A stretch of DNA of 64,000 bases. It comes from Candidatus Helarchaeota archaeon. GTDB lineage: Archaea > Asgardarchaeota > Lokiarchaeia > Helarchaeales > RDOG01. The position numbers and the translations under genes are program-made. The notes under the pieces are model-generated. The model did no database searches and had not been told where the DNA came from. It saw nothing but the letters and a program-made list of their open reading frames with translations. Location of the stretch: the NCBI GenBank assembly GCA_029838215.1, contig JALGVI010000012.1, positions 1 to 64,000 on the forward strand, given 5' to 3'. Positions 1-10,168 of the stretch are shown here, one piece after another. Within the stretch, counting starts at the first letter, position 1; each line of letters starts with the position of its first letter.

Positions 1-2591
1 TTTACTTCATCTCTTATTTTTTCTGCCAATTCATATCGTTTTTTGTTATTCATCCGCTTGATGGGACCAATCGGCTTCCCGAATACGACCCGAAGTTTAA
101 CAGGTGGAAACGGTGTTTCGGTTCCGCTAATGCCAACCGGCACGATATAAGTTGGTTCGCCTTCTTTCGCTAACTTTACGACACCAGCATATGTTTTCAA
201 CAGGACATCAGGTCGTTTTGTATCGGGAAACATTGCGACATACTTTCCTGCCTTTAAAGTCTCTTTGATCTTGAGCATTGCATCGAAATCTTCACGTGCA
301 GCGGTTTGTCTTAAGAAACCCAACGCGTCAAAAAGCGTTGCCGCCACGGGTGTTTGGTAAGTCTTCGTGTCCACGACGACGTGGACTTGTTTTTCTTGGA
401 AGATTGCATTGATCAAGATGAAGTCCAATTTGGAAGTGCTTTGCGTGGTAAAGATCACGCCACACCCATCATTTGGGATGTTTTCAAGTCCTCGGACTTT
501 GAAATCATATAGGTTATCGAGAATTAATTCGAATGCATCCTTTGCCGTATTGTAGAATAACTTGTCAATTTGTTGTGTTAGTCCAAGTTTTGCCCCTCTT
601 TTTCGAATTCGTGCAATGAAAGAATCCACGGGACTTAATTTGTAATATTTCTTCGGGCCTTTCCGTTCTTTCTTCACGCCCGTTATTCCCATTTGATCCG
701 TTATTTTTGACACGAGCTTTTCAACTCGTGATTTTGTCTCAACTTCCTGAAGGTCCTTTCGTGGAAGTCCTAGGGGTTTACTAATAAGCTGTTTCACGCG
801 ATCAAGGGGCGAAAAGGCCTGATCAATGGTTGTATCTTGGCTTGGATACTTGACTTTTCCGTCGTGAAGATCTTTAATGACTTGCATTAATTTTCGGGTT
901 TCTTCCTTTAATGTTTCATAAGGTAGGGTCTTACCATAATATTGATCATAGTAAATCGGTGGTCCTATGTTAAGTTCAATGGGATATCCCTTGGGCGGGA
1001 ATAGTAACTTCCAAATACCTTTTTTCATGGCGTGGTAGGAGCCTTTTATTGACATCGGAATGATGGGCGTTTCCGTTTCAATCGCCATTCGAATGGCACC
1101 AGTCTTACCCGTGTCGATGTCAATTTCCTTGTATGTGGTTTGTTGGGGATAAACGACAACATAACGCCCCCGTTTTACGAGTTCCTTGCCAATTTCAAAT
1201 GCTTGCTTATCGCTTTCGCCACGACCCACAGGGAATCCCGAAGCAGATAACGTCCAGCTTGACAATAGCGGTATTTCCGCCAGTTCTCTTTTCATCATGA
1301 ACCAGATTTTGTCGTCAAGTGGACGATTCTCAGTCTTATACAAATAACCATAATAATTGAGTCGATCTGGTGGCACGAGCTTCATGCCTTGAACCAAGAT
1401 GTCGATAAATGATTCGTGATTTGAACAGAGGATGGCTGGTCGCGTGTTCAGAATGAATTCCTTTCCGGTAATTTTAATATCGAAAAACGGAGGACCTGTA
1501 ACGAGATCGCATCCAAACCGGATGACAGCATTTGCAAAAGAATCAAAATATTCACCAACCGTTGGAACCTTTGAAATGGACTTGACCAATTTTCGATAAT
1601 TTGAATCGATTGGATTTTTTGGCTTTTTCTTTAGTGCTTCAAACTTGTCAACGACCATTTCATTAATGGTTTGTTCCGATAGCGGTTTTTGCTTTTTCAT
1701 TCGTTCTCTTTCTCGATAATTTCGACCGTATTCTTTTAATTCTTCGATTTTATTCATTAAATTATCCGTTAATTCCCGCAGGATATCATATGTTATTTCC
1801 TTATCATAATATTCATTATAATGAATGGGATCACCGATCTTGCAATACCAAATTCCTTTTTTCTGAGGGATGAATCCTCCCTTTGTAATGTCATGTAATC
1901 CATTATGTCCAACAGGGACTATTGGAATTTTATTTTGGATGGCAAGCCTGATTACACCCGTCTTGGCTTTTTGTTGTTTTTCAAGATTCCTGGTTCCCTC
2001 GGGATAAATGATTATGTTATTACCTCTTTTAATGAACTGGCTGGCAATCTCAAAAGATTTTTTATCTCTCAATTCCCGTTCTATTGGAAAAGCGGTCGAC
2101 ATCAGGATGGAGCCAATGATGGGCACGTTAAATAGTTGATATTTAGCAAGAAATATGGGCACGTCTCTTTTGGCAGCCCATTTAGTGAGCTTAAGGCTCT
2201 TGAGGATTCCAAATGGAGAAGGCACGTCATGAAGCGGTGTCAGTGCTTCAGCCAAATAAAGATGCTCCGTCTCCGTTTCGTGGTTACAGGCAAAGATCAC
2301 GGGCGTATCGTAAGTAGTTATTTTTTCCTTCCCATCAACAATACCCTTAATTTGCGTGTTGAAAAGCTTGATGATGGACTCTAAAATTAATAAACTTCCA
2401 AAATCAGCAACGAGATCTAAGAATGGAAACCGCTGGATTGCCTTGCGCCGGGACCAACGAATGAATTTATCAATGGGATTTAGACTGGTCCCTTCAATCT
2501 CCTCCATTCTATTCAAAATGATTTCTGAATTATGCATTCCACCGTCTTGAAACTCGGGAATTTTACCAAAAAAATCTTGGACTGCAGTCAT
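1..2591 (-). CDS. Three-domain PlsC/LPLAT-like acyltransferase, C-terminus runs off the window start
   Basis: Manual minus-strand translation from ATG at 2591 (MTAVQDFFGKIPEFQDGGMHNSEI...) is open to base 1. Three acyltransferase-like units: CNHETETEHL + IYPEGTRN; SNHESFIDIL + VYPQQTTY; TTQSTSKLDF + MFPDTKRP. Absent from the ORF track because no stop lies in the window. Confidence 0.85.
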   Translation of the reverse strand, partial: MTAVQDFFGKIPEFQDGGMHNSEIILNRMEEIEGTSLNPIDKFIRWSRRKAIQRFPFLDLVADFGSLLILESIIKLFNTQIKGIVDGKEKITTYDTPVIFACNHETETEHLYLAEALTPLHDVPSPFGILKSLKLTKWAAKRDVPIFLAKYQLFNVPIIGSILMSTAFPIERELRDKKSFEIASQFIKRGNNIIIYPEGTRNLEKQQKAKTGVIRLAIQNKIPIVPVGHNGLHDITKGGFIPQKKGIWYCKIGDPIHYNEYYDKEITYDILRELTDNLMNKIEELKEYGRNYRERERMKKQKPLSEQTINEMVVDKFEALKKKPKNPIDSNYRKLVKSISKVPTVGEYFDSFANAVIRFGCDLVTGPPFFDIKITGKEFILNTRPAILCSNHESFIDILVQGMKLVPPDRLNYYGYLYKTENRPLDDKIWFMMKRELAEIPLLSSWTLSASGFPVGRGESDKQAFEIGKELVKRGRYVVVYPQQTTYKEIDIDTGKTGAIRMAIETETPIIPMSIKGSYHAMKKGIWKLLFPPKGYPIELNIGPPIYYDQYYGKTLPYETLKEETRKLMQVIKDLHDGKVKYPSQDTTIDQAFSPLDRVKQLISKPLGLPRKDLQEVETKSRVEKLVSKITDQMGITGVKKERKGPKKYYKLSPVDSFIARIRKRGAKLGLTQQIDKLFYNTAKDAFELILDNLYDFKVRGLENIPNDGCGVIFTTQSTSKLDFILINAIFQEKQVHVVVDTKTYQTPVAATLFDALGFLRQTAAREDFDAMLKIKETLKAGKYVAMFPDTKRPDVLLKTYAGVVKLAKEGEPTYIVPVGISGTETPFPPVKLRVVFGKPIGPIKRMNNKKRYELAEKIRDEV

Positions 2592-2654
2592 CTTGACATC
2601 CTAACCTATCTATTTTCATGAACTTGAAAAAGCTGGCAAATTTGCACGACACAA

Positions 2655-2808
2655 TTGCAAGCTTGCCATAAATTTGAACTAAAACTTCAAAATTTGCATG
2701 ATTTTTTTCTAAACCTTGCAAGCTTGCCTATTTTTTACCATCTTTTCATTAATTTTGATAAGAAAACTGAGTTTCCTATATAAATATTCCCGATTGCAAG
2801 CTTGCAAT
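2655..2808. repeat. Three copies of the palindromic motif TTGCAAGCTTGC in an intergenic region
   Basis: ttgcaagcttgcc at 2655 and 2716; perfect 16-bp palindrome attgcaagcttgcaat at 2793-2808. Confidence 0.7.
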
Positions 2809-2856
2809 TATATGACTAAAAAATAGGTAAAAAAAGAGTTTTTTAAAGGATTTTTT

Positions 2857-3579
2857 TCATTTTAGCTTCCAAATACCAATTGCGATGATCACGAGTCCCA
2901 ATGTAATGAACAAAATGCTTTGGATCTCGACATAGATCACGGTTATCACGTTGTAGAAAAGCCATTCGGCGATTCTCATCATGTTCTGCGGTTGCTCGAT
3001 TCCTCCAAGTAGCATGATGAAATAGCCAATACCCAAAGCAAGAGAAAATGATCTGATGCTACCCGAACTTTTAGCCGCAAGATAGAAGTAAACACACGGT
3101 ATGATAAATACAAGTAAGAGATTGAAGTAACTGAATGGAGGAGTAACGAACGTCAAGGCAAAATGTGTTGTCAATGCCATGATTATCATAATAGCCGTAA
3201 AAGCACAGTAGATGATCGTGAAAGCGTATTTCGTCTTTTGATTCCAGATTTGATTTTCAATTGCAAACATGAGAACGATTAAAGAAATCATCGTGAGTGC
3301 CGACCACGTGAACTCTAAACGCACTTCTATCCACGGATTTAATATGGGAATGAAATATTTGAAGATGTAATTCGTGAATAAACGTCCCAGATAGGCAACG
3401 AAATTAATAAGAAAAAACAACGCCAAACCAAGTTCGTAAATTGCCTTTGTTTCTTTCCGCTTTTCAAGGTATTTCCTGAGAAAGTATGTCGCAAAGGCGA
3501 AGACGAAACATTGATCTATGATCGTTAGGACGATGACGAGAATCGCAATTGGAATGGGAGTTGGAACGATTACTGCCAT
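2857..3579 (-). CDS. Multi-pass (about 7 TM) membrane protein of unknown function
   Basis: Hydrophobic segments throughout; layout resembles 42455..43246. Confidence 0.7.
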   Translation of the reverse strand: MAVIVPTPIPIAILVIVLTIIDQCFVFAFATYFLRKYLEKRKETKAIYELGLALFFLINFVAYLGRLFTNYIFKYFIPILNPWIEVRLEFTWSALTMISLIVLMFAIENQIWNQKTKYAFTIIYCAFTAIMIIMALTTHFALTFVTPPFSYFNLLLVFIIPCVYFYLAAKSSGSIRSFSLALGIGYFIMLLGGIEQPQNMMRIAEWLFYNVITVIYVEIQSILFITLGLVIIAIGIWKLK

Positions 3580-3939
3580 TTAAGTCACACTGCATCAAAA
3601 TCTTGAGGATTTAAAAATTGGTCCGCATTTGTTATTAAGATTTCTGTTTGATTTCAGGAAAAACAATTATTGAAACAACTTGGAATCATGAGGAGTCGTA
3701 TAAAATGGTTTTTGCAATCATTGATGTTAAGTTTGCAGGATTCTCTTTAAAAAAATTAGTTTTCGGCAATGGATTTCAATTATAATTCAAGCAAACACGG
3801 TTTTTGTCTTAAATTTTCTTTCCTAGTCGTTTTTTTAACAAAAGACATGATCATTTTCTTATCCAAGTAAAGACATATATAAGATTAATTTATGAAATTG
3901 AATCTTAGAGAGATGTAAATAGATGTCTTTAGGTGGTTA

Positions 3940-6900
3940 TTGATGAAGAAAAAATCAGTATTCAATTGCCTGATTGTTTGTTCTCTTTTACTCTTACAAA
4001 TCAGCATGTTGATTCATTCACCCCTGTTTACGTTCCTTTCCGTTCTAGGGGCTCCTAGATTCGGTGAAACGAACAGTAGTCAGCCAGTTTTTGCCCCCGA
4101 TGATCCTCAATATGCGATATCTTCTGCTGCGGGCTCACCTCCTATAGTCTCGACAGATCCCGCAATTTATTTTGGGAACGGGCTAACATCCGCTTCATTT
4201 ACCTATAATTTTACTTCGAACACGAAAATGTTTAGTAGTACCTCTTTGGATTATTATCATCCCACAGAAGGATACAACATTAGTTCATTTGGGTTTGATT
4301 TTATCGGTCTCAAAACGGATTATACAATAAATACCGAAACCGATTTCATTGATGATAATTTATTTCAGCTGGATCGAGATAAATTGAGTTATGCAATGTC
4401 ATTTCGAACCGAGAATTTCAGCGGCCTTCTTTCCGGTTTTGAACTTAGGCTAAATCCCACGGTACAAGGTTCAATTTTTGCAGAAGTTTGGACCAGTACA
4501 TGGAATTCGCTTCTGCAAAGACCCGAGCCAAATGCTGTCATTGGTGCATTCATCGGAAATACTCAAGGAGCAGGATGGGATTGGATAGCGTTTGATGGAA
4601 ATTTAGTATTCCTAAACGTGAGCGAGACTTATGATCAAACCTACTTTATTTGTCCATATTCAAAATTATCCATTTTGAAGCCATATTGGGCATATTGTAA
4701 TGATACGGTAGTCTATGACCAAGTTGATGAGGGTTTTGCGCTCGAAACAGGAAATGGTGGCGTGAGTTGGAATAATGCCACGAATGGTGATACAATCGAT
4801 TTTTCAGTACAAAATATTGTATTTTCGGAAGCATATCCAACCCCAAGCCAAGTTGACTTACGCGTGAATGGAACTGCTGTTCAAAACGGCGATGTAGATC
4901 GATTTACCCAGAAATCTAATGGAACATGGCAAGGAACGAACATAGGTGGGAATTCCGAGTATATTTATTTCAATTTCACGACAAATTTCACTCAACCGAT
5001 ATCTTTTGATCTCATGTATAATGGTTCTGCCGTGAATGATTCACGGGTTGAAACGCTTTGTCGAGTTGAAGCGAATGTATATCACGTTGATTGGAATGTG
5101 ACATTTGACATGGAAATGCCTGCTTCAAGTTTTTGGCAGCTAAACCGTGATCAACTGATGAACATCACCATTCCATCGAATTGGACTATTGAAGAGGTAT
5201 ACAATTATTCGAATCCCATCGTTTATTCCACGGATACGCAAGGATCTAGCACGTTCGTTTATATCAATGATAGAACGGGTTCAATTGTAATTGAGTGTAA
5301 TGGAACCAATTTTGTGAGAAACATATTCCATTATAATTGGACGGATAGCACTCAATATGAAAATTACCTGATGAATGATACACTGAAAGTAAATGCTTCA
5401 GTAAACGTGGAATCGGCAATAAAAGCGAATCTGACGGTATTCGATCCGACAAATAATTCTGTCTATACAAATACGACGCAAATTCAAAACGAAGTGGCCA
5501 GCTTCTTCCCTTTTCAATTGATCAACGTTTCGCAAAGAAATGGAACGCATTTGTTACGCGTGGTTTGGTTTAATGGCACGCAAGTTGGGATGAATCTTAC
5601 CAGTTGTTATGTATATAACGATCCAACAATGCTCACGCTCGTGAATCAAAATCCTTCCACGCCCGTTGAACAGGGTCAATTCGTGGATATTCAACTGTAT
5701 TATAATGACACGCATACAGGAGAAGGAATTGGAAGTGCAACGATAAGCAGTAACTGGACTTACTCTTTTTTAAATACTGTCGATCATCATAATGGTACCT
5801 ATGATTTGTCGTTAAATACAGCGTTTGCTCCTGCCGGCAATCACTCGATCAATTTCACGGCTGTTAAACCGGGATATGAACAATCCATCGTCTTTACATG
5901 GATAAATATAACGGAAACATTTGAGAAAACGAATCTTACCATTGAATTTATCTCATCCCCCATCTACGTGAATGATACTTTCATAGACAATAAATATGCG
6001 ATTATCAAGTATGTCAACGCCAGTGATGGCGAGGGAATTCCAGGTGCCCATATTCGAACAACGCCCTCATGGAGTGAATCTTATTTTGATGCGATTGATC
6101 TTTCGATTGAGAACGAAAGCGCCAGAGGCTTGTATAAAGTTCCTCTTCAGACTATTGGAACTCATGCTGAAATTTCATATGGAATCCGTTTTTATGCAAG
6201 TAAAATCGAAGACGGCTTTGGTCCTTCGGATAATTACACGCATATTCTCGTCCATGCTATTCCAACCGAAATAATAACAAGTGGATATGATAACCTTACA
6301 ATATTCGAAGGTGAAAGCACGGGTATTTCTGCATATGTCGTGGATGCTGTTCACACGGGGAATCCTCCTGTTCTTAATGCAGAGGTGAATTGGACGGTAA
6401 ATCATTCTGGACAATCTGGAGAAATGGATCTAAACATTGTCATTTATGAAGGACTGATCGATGCCCCTGCAGAAAATATTCCGCCGGGAACTTACAACGT
6501 GACGATCAGGTCATCTGCTGAAGATTTTGAATCTGGACAAAAAAACATAACTCTAAACGTCTTGCCAAAATGGGAAACCTACCTGAATATCCAAACGATA
6601 AATGACTCGGAAATTCAAGCAGGACGAAGCATGACGATTGCGGTGAATATTACATTCAGTAATGCCTCGCTAGATCGCTCAAATAGGGTTATCCTTTTTA
6701 ACTTGACGGACCCACAGAATAATAGTTATGTTGAAACACGAGTAACAAACCAATCGGGAATTGCTCTCTTCGAAATCAACCCGATTCCAAACATTACGTG
6801 GATTGACGTGAATGTTTCATATGATGGCACCGAACAAATTGCAGCAAACTATTCCGCAGAACGAATAACGATATTATCTCCTTTTAGAACGAAGATTCTT

Positions 6901-9006
6901 ATCAATGATACTATTCTTGACGATGAATTGATCTCGGGTGAAATTGTTGAACTAAATGTCACGATTTATTATAACTCAACAGAAGGTTGGCAACCCCTTT
7001 CCAATGAGAACTTGAAAGTAGAATTAGATTATGGATTTGGGCAAGATGAATCATACATTTTAACCACGGATCAGAATGGACAAATATCGGGTGAGATCGA
7101 CCCACCAGAATTCGCAGGAACCCTTCAAGTCCGTGTAATATTTAGCGGAAACGACACCTTTGAATATTGTCAAAACTTCTCAAAGACTTTCACGATATCA
7201 AAGCGAAACGTTACCGTTCAATTAACCAGTACCCTTCCCGCACAAATATTTGTTGGCATGTCAATAACATTACAGGTTCGGATTCTTTATAATGAAACCG
7301 AAAATCCTGTCGTAAATAAATCCGTAACATTCATCTTTCAATTTGTCGGCGTGCTGGAAATTGAACAAAAAGCCCAGACAGACGTGAATGGTATTGCTAC
7401 CACCACATTCCAAATCCCTGATTCTGCAAGCCTTGCAGATTTCATGGTAATCGTGATACGATTTGAAGGGGATGAAAGCGTTGCCTTTCTTGAAACGGAA
7501 GCCGTGGGGCAAGTTGGTGTCATGACAGTTTCAAAATTGATATTCCAGAATCTTTGGTGGATAATCATACTCGGTGCTGCAATTTCAAGTATAGCCGTGG
7601 GTTATAATTACGGTATTAGGCGTCCTAGAATTCGGCGAAGAATCAAGGCAATGAAGAAAAGAGCACGAAGATTACAAGATGCGTTAAATCTTGCTCATTT
7701 GATGGTGATACATAAAGAATCCAGTGCCGTTGTATATTCTGAAAGTTTTGGAGAAGAAATTCAGGCAGATCTCATTGGAGGCTTCATGACAGCCATTTCG
7801 GCATTCCAACAAGAAATCAAGGTAAAAAAGAAATCCAGTGGCATTCAAGATGAAAGAGGTTTCGAGCTCAGTTATCAGAATTTCAAGATCTTGTTGATGG
7901 ATCGGGAATGGAGTCGCGTGTCCTTTATCCTGTACGAAAGTCCGAGTCCAGAATTCCGGGAAAAAGCACGCGCTTTTCTCGAGGATTTCGATAGAGAATT
8001 CGCTCCCATAATGAAGGAATTTGATGGATCGATGTCGCCATTTAAAACAATTAATCAAAAAACATCAAAATACTTGGATACGGATCTTGCAAAACCCTTT
8101 AATCTTGCCAGTTTATCCATTAGGCAAAGAAGAAAATTAAACGACATGCAACAGGGAATCATTCACATATCATCACGGCAATTGGAGAAAAAAGGTCTGA
8201 TCAGATTAGCAATGGTCATGGAAACATTGAAAACTGCTCGAAACGAACCAGACTACGTGCTATATTGTGCCTTGGACGATTTAATTCAAGAAAAAATTCT
8301 ATTTCCATTAACAGAGGAAGATGCCAGACAAGTGGACATGCAATCTTTGATAGAAACTGCCGAAAAAGGAGATCTCACGCAAGAAACTCCCGGACAACCC
8401 AGTTCGTCCCAAGCTACTACAGTAAAAACACCTGTTGAAGAAATGGAGCTTGGGCTGGAACCCGGTGAAGTCATTGCTTTGGGATTATCCGAAGAAGAAG
8501 AAGAGCGAGTACATGATGAATTTAAATCAATGAGTTCAACCAATAAGAGACTCGTTCTAAACATGTATAATGGCACGCCAAAAGATCAGAAAAAGAAATT
8601 TCTGCGGGAATTCCTTAAAGAACGCAAGAAGTTGCGGAAAAATCTATTGAAACTACAAAAGGAAGCGGAAAAACTCCGAAAAAAGGGCAAAAAACTAGAA
8701 GAGTTCCAGAAATTAGAAATGATCAAGGCAATCAATGAAGAACTCGGCGAAGAAGAAATTGCCACTCAAGTCGCAACAGAAATTCAAGAGTTACTTACCA
8801 CGTTCGATAGCATTAAGGAACACAAACAACTACGATTGAAAACCGCAACGGCAGAAAAACACGCGGAATGGCACGCCTCGAAACGAGACTTTCTACGCGC
8901 TGCACTTTTCTATAGAAAGGCGGCACGATTTTCTCTTGAAGTTGGAAATATTGACGAAGCAACACGACTAGCAGAGCTTGCAAGCGAAGCAGAAGCCCGA
9001 GACTAA
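3940..9006 (+). CDS. Large secreted Ig-like/beta-rich ectodomain protein with one C-terminal TM and a cytoplasmic longin/roadblock-like plus coiled-coil region
   Basis: N-terminal signal/TM segment, very many N-x-S/T sequons, TM helix LWWIIILGAAISSIAVGYNYGI then basic RRPRIRRRIK, then LAHLMVIHKESSAVVYSESFGEEIQADLIGGFMTAISAF. Confidence 0.8.
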   Translation: MMKKKSVFNCLIVCSLLLLQISMLIHSPLFTFLSVLGAPRFGETNSSQPVFAPDDPQYAISSAAGSPPIVSTDPAIYFGNGLTSASFTYNFTSNTKMFSSTSLDYYHPTEGYNISSFGFDFIGLKTDYTINTETDFIDDNLFQLDRDKLSYAMSFRTENFSGLLSGFELRLNPTVQGSIFAEVWTSTWNSLLQRPEPNAVIGAFIGNTQGAGWDWIAFDGNLVFLNVSETYDQTYFICPYSKLSILKPYWAYCNDTVVYDQVDEGFALETGNGGVSWNNATNGDTIDFSVQNIVFSEAYPTPSQVDLRVNGTAVQNGDVDRFTQKSNGTWQGTNIGGNSEYIYFNFTTNFTQPISFDLMYNGSAVNDSRVETLCRVEANVYHVDWNVTFDMEMPASSFWQLNRDQLMNITIPSNWTIEEVYNYSNPIVYSTDTQGSSTFVYINDRTGSIVIECNGTNFVRNIFHYNWTDSTQYENYLMNDTLKVNASVNVESAIKANLTVFDPTNNSVYTNTTQIQNEVASFFPFQLINVSQRNGTHLLRVVWFNGTQVGMNLTSCYVYNDPTMLTLVNQNPSTPVEQGQFVDIQLYYNDTHTGEGIGSATISSNWTYSFLNTVDHHNGTYDLSLNTAFAPAGNHSINFTAVKPGYEQSIVFTWINITETFEKTNLTIEFISSPIYVNDTFIDNKYAIIKYVNASDGEGIPGAHIRTTPSWSESYFDAIDLSIENESARGLYKVPLQTIGTHAEISYGIRFYASKIEDGFGPSDNYTHILVHAIPTEIITSGYDNLTIFEGESTGISAYVVDAVHTGNPPVLNAEVNWTVNHSGQSGEMDLNIVIYEGLIDAPAENIPPGTYNVTIRSSAEDFESGQKNITLNVLPKWETYLNIQTINDSEIQAGRSMTIAVNITFSNASLDRSNRVILFNLTDPQNNSYVETRVTNQSGIALFEINPIPNITWIDVNVSYDGTEQIAANYSAERITILSPFRTKILINDTILDDELISGEIVELNVTIYYNSTEGWQPLSNENLKVELDYGFGQDESYILTTDQNGQISGEIDPPEFAGTLQVRVIFSGNDTFEYCQNFSKTFTISKRNVTVQLTSTLPAQIFVGMSITLQVRILYNETENPVVNKSVTFIFQFVGVLEIEQKAQTDVNGIATTTFQIPDSASLADFMVIVIRFEGDESVAFLETEAVGQVGVMTVSKLIFQNLWWIIILGAAISSIAVGYNYGIRRPRIRRRIKAMKKRARRLQDALNLAHLMVIHKESSAVVYSESFGEEIQADLIGGFMTAISAFQQEIKVKKKSSGIQDERGFELSYQNFKILLMDREWSRVSFILYESPSPEFREKARAFLEDFDREFAPIMKEFDGSMSPFKTINQKTSKYLDTDLAKPFNLASLSIRQRRKLNDMQQGIIHISSRQLEKKGLIRLAMVMETLKTARNEPDYVLYCALDDLIQEKILFPLTEEDARQVDMQSLIETAEKGDLTQETPGQPSSSQATTVKTPVEEMELGLEPGEVIALGLSEEEEERVHDEFKSMSSTNKRLVLNMYNGTPKDQKKKFLREFLKERKKLRKNLLKLQKEAEKLRKKGKKLEEFQKLEMIKAINEELGEEEIATQVATEIQELLTTFDSIKEHKQLRLKTATAEKHAEWHASKRDFLRAALFYRKAARFSLEVGNIDEATRLAELASEAEARD

Positions 9007-9022
9007 CCCATTCTTTCTTTTT

Positions 9023-10108
9023 TTATTTAAGAAGAACATCAAGAAAATCCTGAATTAATTTCACGGTTTGATCTTCTTTACCTGATTTTAATTTTGCTTG
9101 CAAAAAATGCACGTCAATTTCATTGAAATCAAGTCCGATTAACTCAAATTTTTTACTTGCAAGGCATTTATTGATGCTCTTGGCCATTTCAATCAATACG
9201 TGTAGTTTCAAGCCAAAAACATCCAAAAAACGTGTTGCCAAGACTGCTTCAAAGGCACTAACGTCGACATCAAAAGAAATGTAAACATAGGGTGTCTTGA
9301 TTTTTGCCAATAATCCATCGAAATCCGAAATCATGGCTTCTTGATCATCCGATTTGGGAAGAAATGTCACGCCATCACGTTCGTGTTTAAGGTACTCGTT
9401 GACAAAATTCTGAACACGCTCATCGCTTATATTTCTCATTTGCTCTACGGGATAATCCGAGACTCCAACTAAAAATAGATTTGAAGGATGCACGATCCGG
9501 TTTTGAAGAACGTGCAAGAGGAAAGTTCCGCAATTATAAGAAGCAGGGATTTCTGCCTTTGAGACATCTATGAATTCTTTTTGGTCGGGGAGTAAAGTTT
9601 CGACTTGATTTTCCTTTGCATATTGTGCCAATTTAAGACGGATGGTCGAAGGTATGGCATCAAAATGCGCATCAAATACAATGGTGCTGATTTGATCTGA
9701 ACCGTGATGATCCGAAAGAGCCTTTAAAACACCACCCGTTGGTGAATGGTCAGGCGTGATGAGAAGTGGCATGTCGGGCAAGATTTTTTCTCTTACAAAC
9801 AGCTCTGTTTTCTCAAAATACTCAAAAGCACCATTAGAATCCAAAAAAATTCTAAAATCTATGGGCGAAACAAGCAATGCATCTTCTGGTCGTGGTTTCG
9901 GGGTCAACCACGTTTCTACGGGAACCTTGCCCACGAATTCAATCTCATCCAACCGGATCAATGCTTTAAAAGCATCATAAGGATCGAGATAATCGGGCAA
10001 TTTTACTTTATTCTTGGCAAGTTTTTCCATGTAAGCATGCTTGATCATCAGGCTCCGCGGTGAATCCGATGCGTCCAAAGCCACTCCAAAAGCCTTAATC
10101 TTTTTCAA
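9023..10108 (-). CDS. Ureohydrolase (arginase/agmatinase) superfamily protein, divergent
   Basis: Motifs TPDHSPTGG, VFDAHFDAIPS, YISFDVDVSAF correspond to GGDHS, DAHxD and SxDxDxxDP. Confidence 0.7.
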   Translation of the reverse strand: MKKIKAFGVALDASDSPRSLMIKHAYMEKLAKNKVKLPDYLDPYDAFKALIRLDEIEFVGKVPVETWLTPKPRPEDALLVSPIDFRIFLDSNGAFEYFEKTELFVREKILPDMPLLITPDHSPTGGVLKALSDHHGSDQISTIVFDAHFDAIPSTIRLKLAQYAKENQVETLLPDQKEFIDVSKAEIPASYNCGTFLLHVLQNRIVHPSNLFLVGVSDYPVEQMRNISDERVQNFVNEYLKHERDGVTFLPKSDDQEAMISDFDGLLAKIKTPYVYISFDVDVSAFEAVLATRFLDVFGLKLHVLIEMAKSINKCLASKKFELIGLDFNEIDVHFLQAKLKSGKEDQTVKLIQDFLDVLLK

Positions 10109-10168
10109 TTTTATCGCTCGACGATTTTCTTAGACCTGAAGACGTGATTATTTCACATACCATGCTTT

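Noticed and set aside
367-2550. Plus-strand ORFs 367..555, 1905..2135, 2136..2384 and 2356..2550
   Set aside because: All are antisense to the continuous triple acyltransferase ORF and show no domain-like sequence.
8286-8576. 96-aa minus-strand ORF and other antisense ORFs within 3940..9006
   Set aside because: Shadow ORFs opposite a clearly coding 1,688-aa frame.
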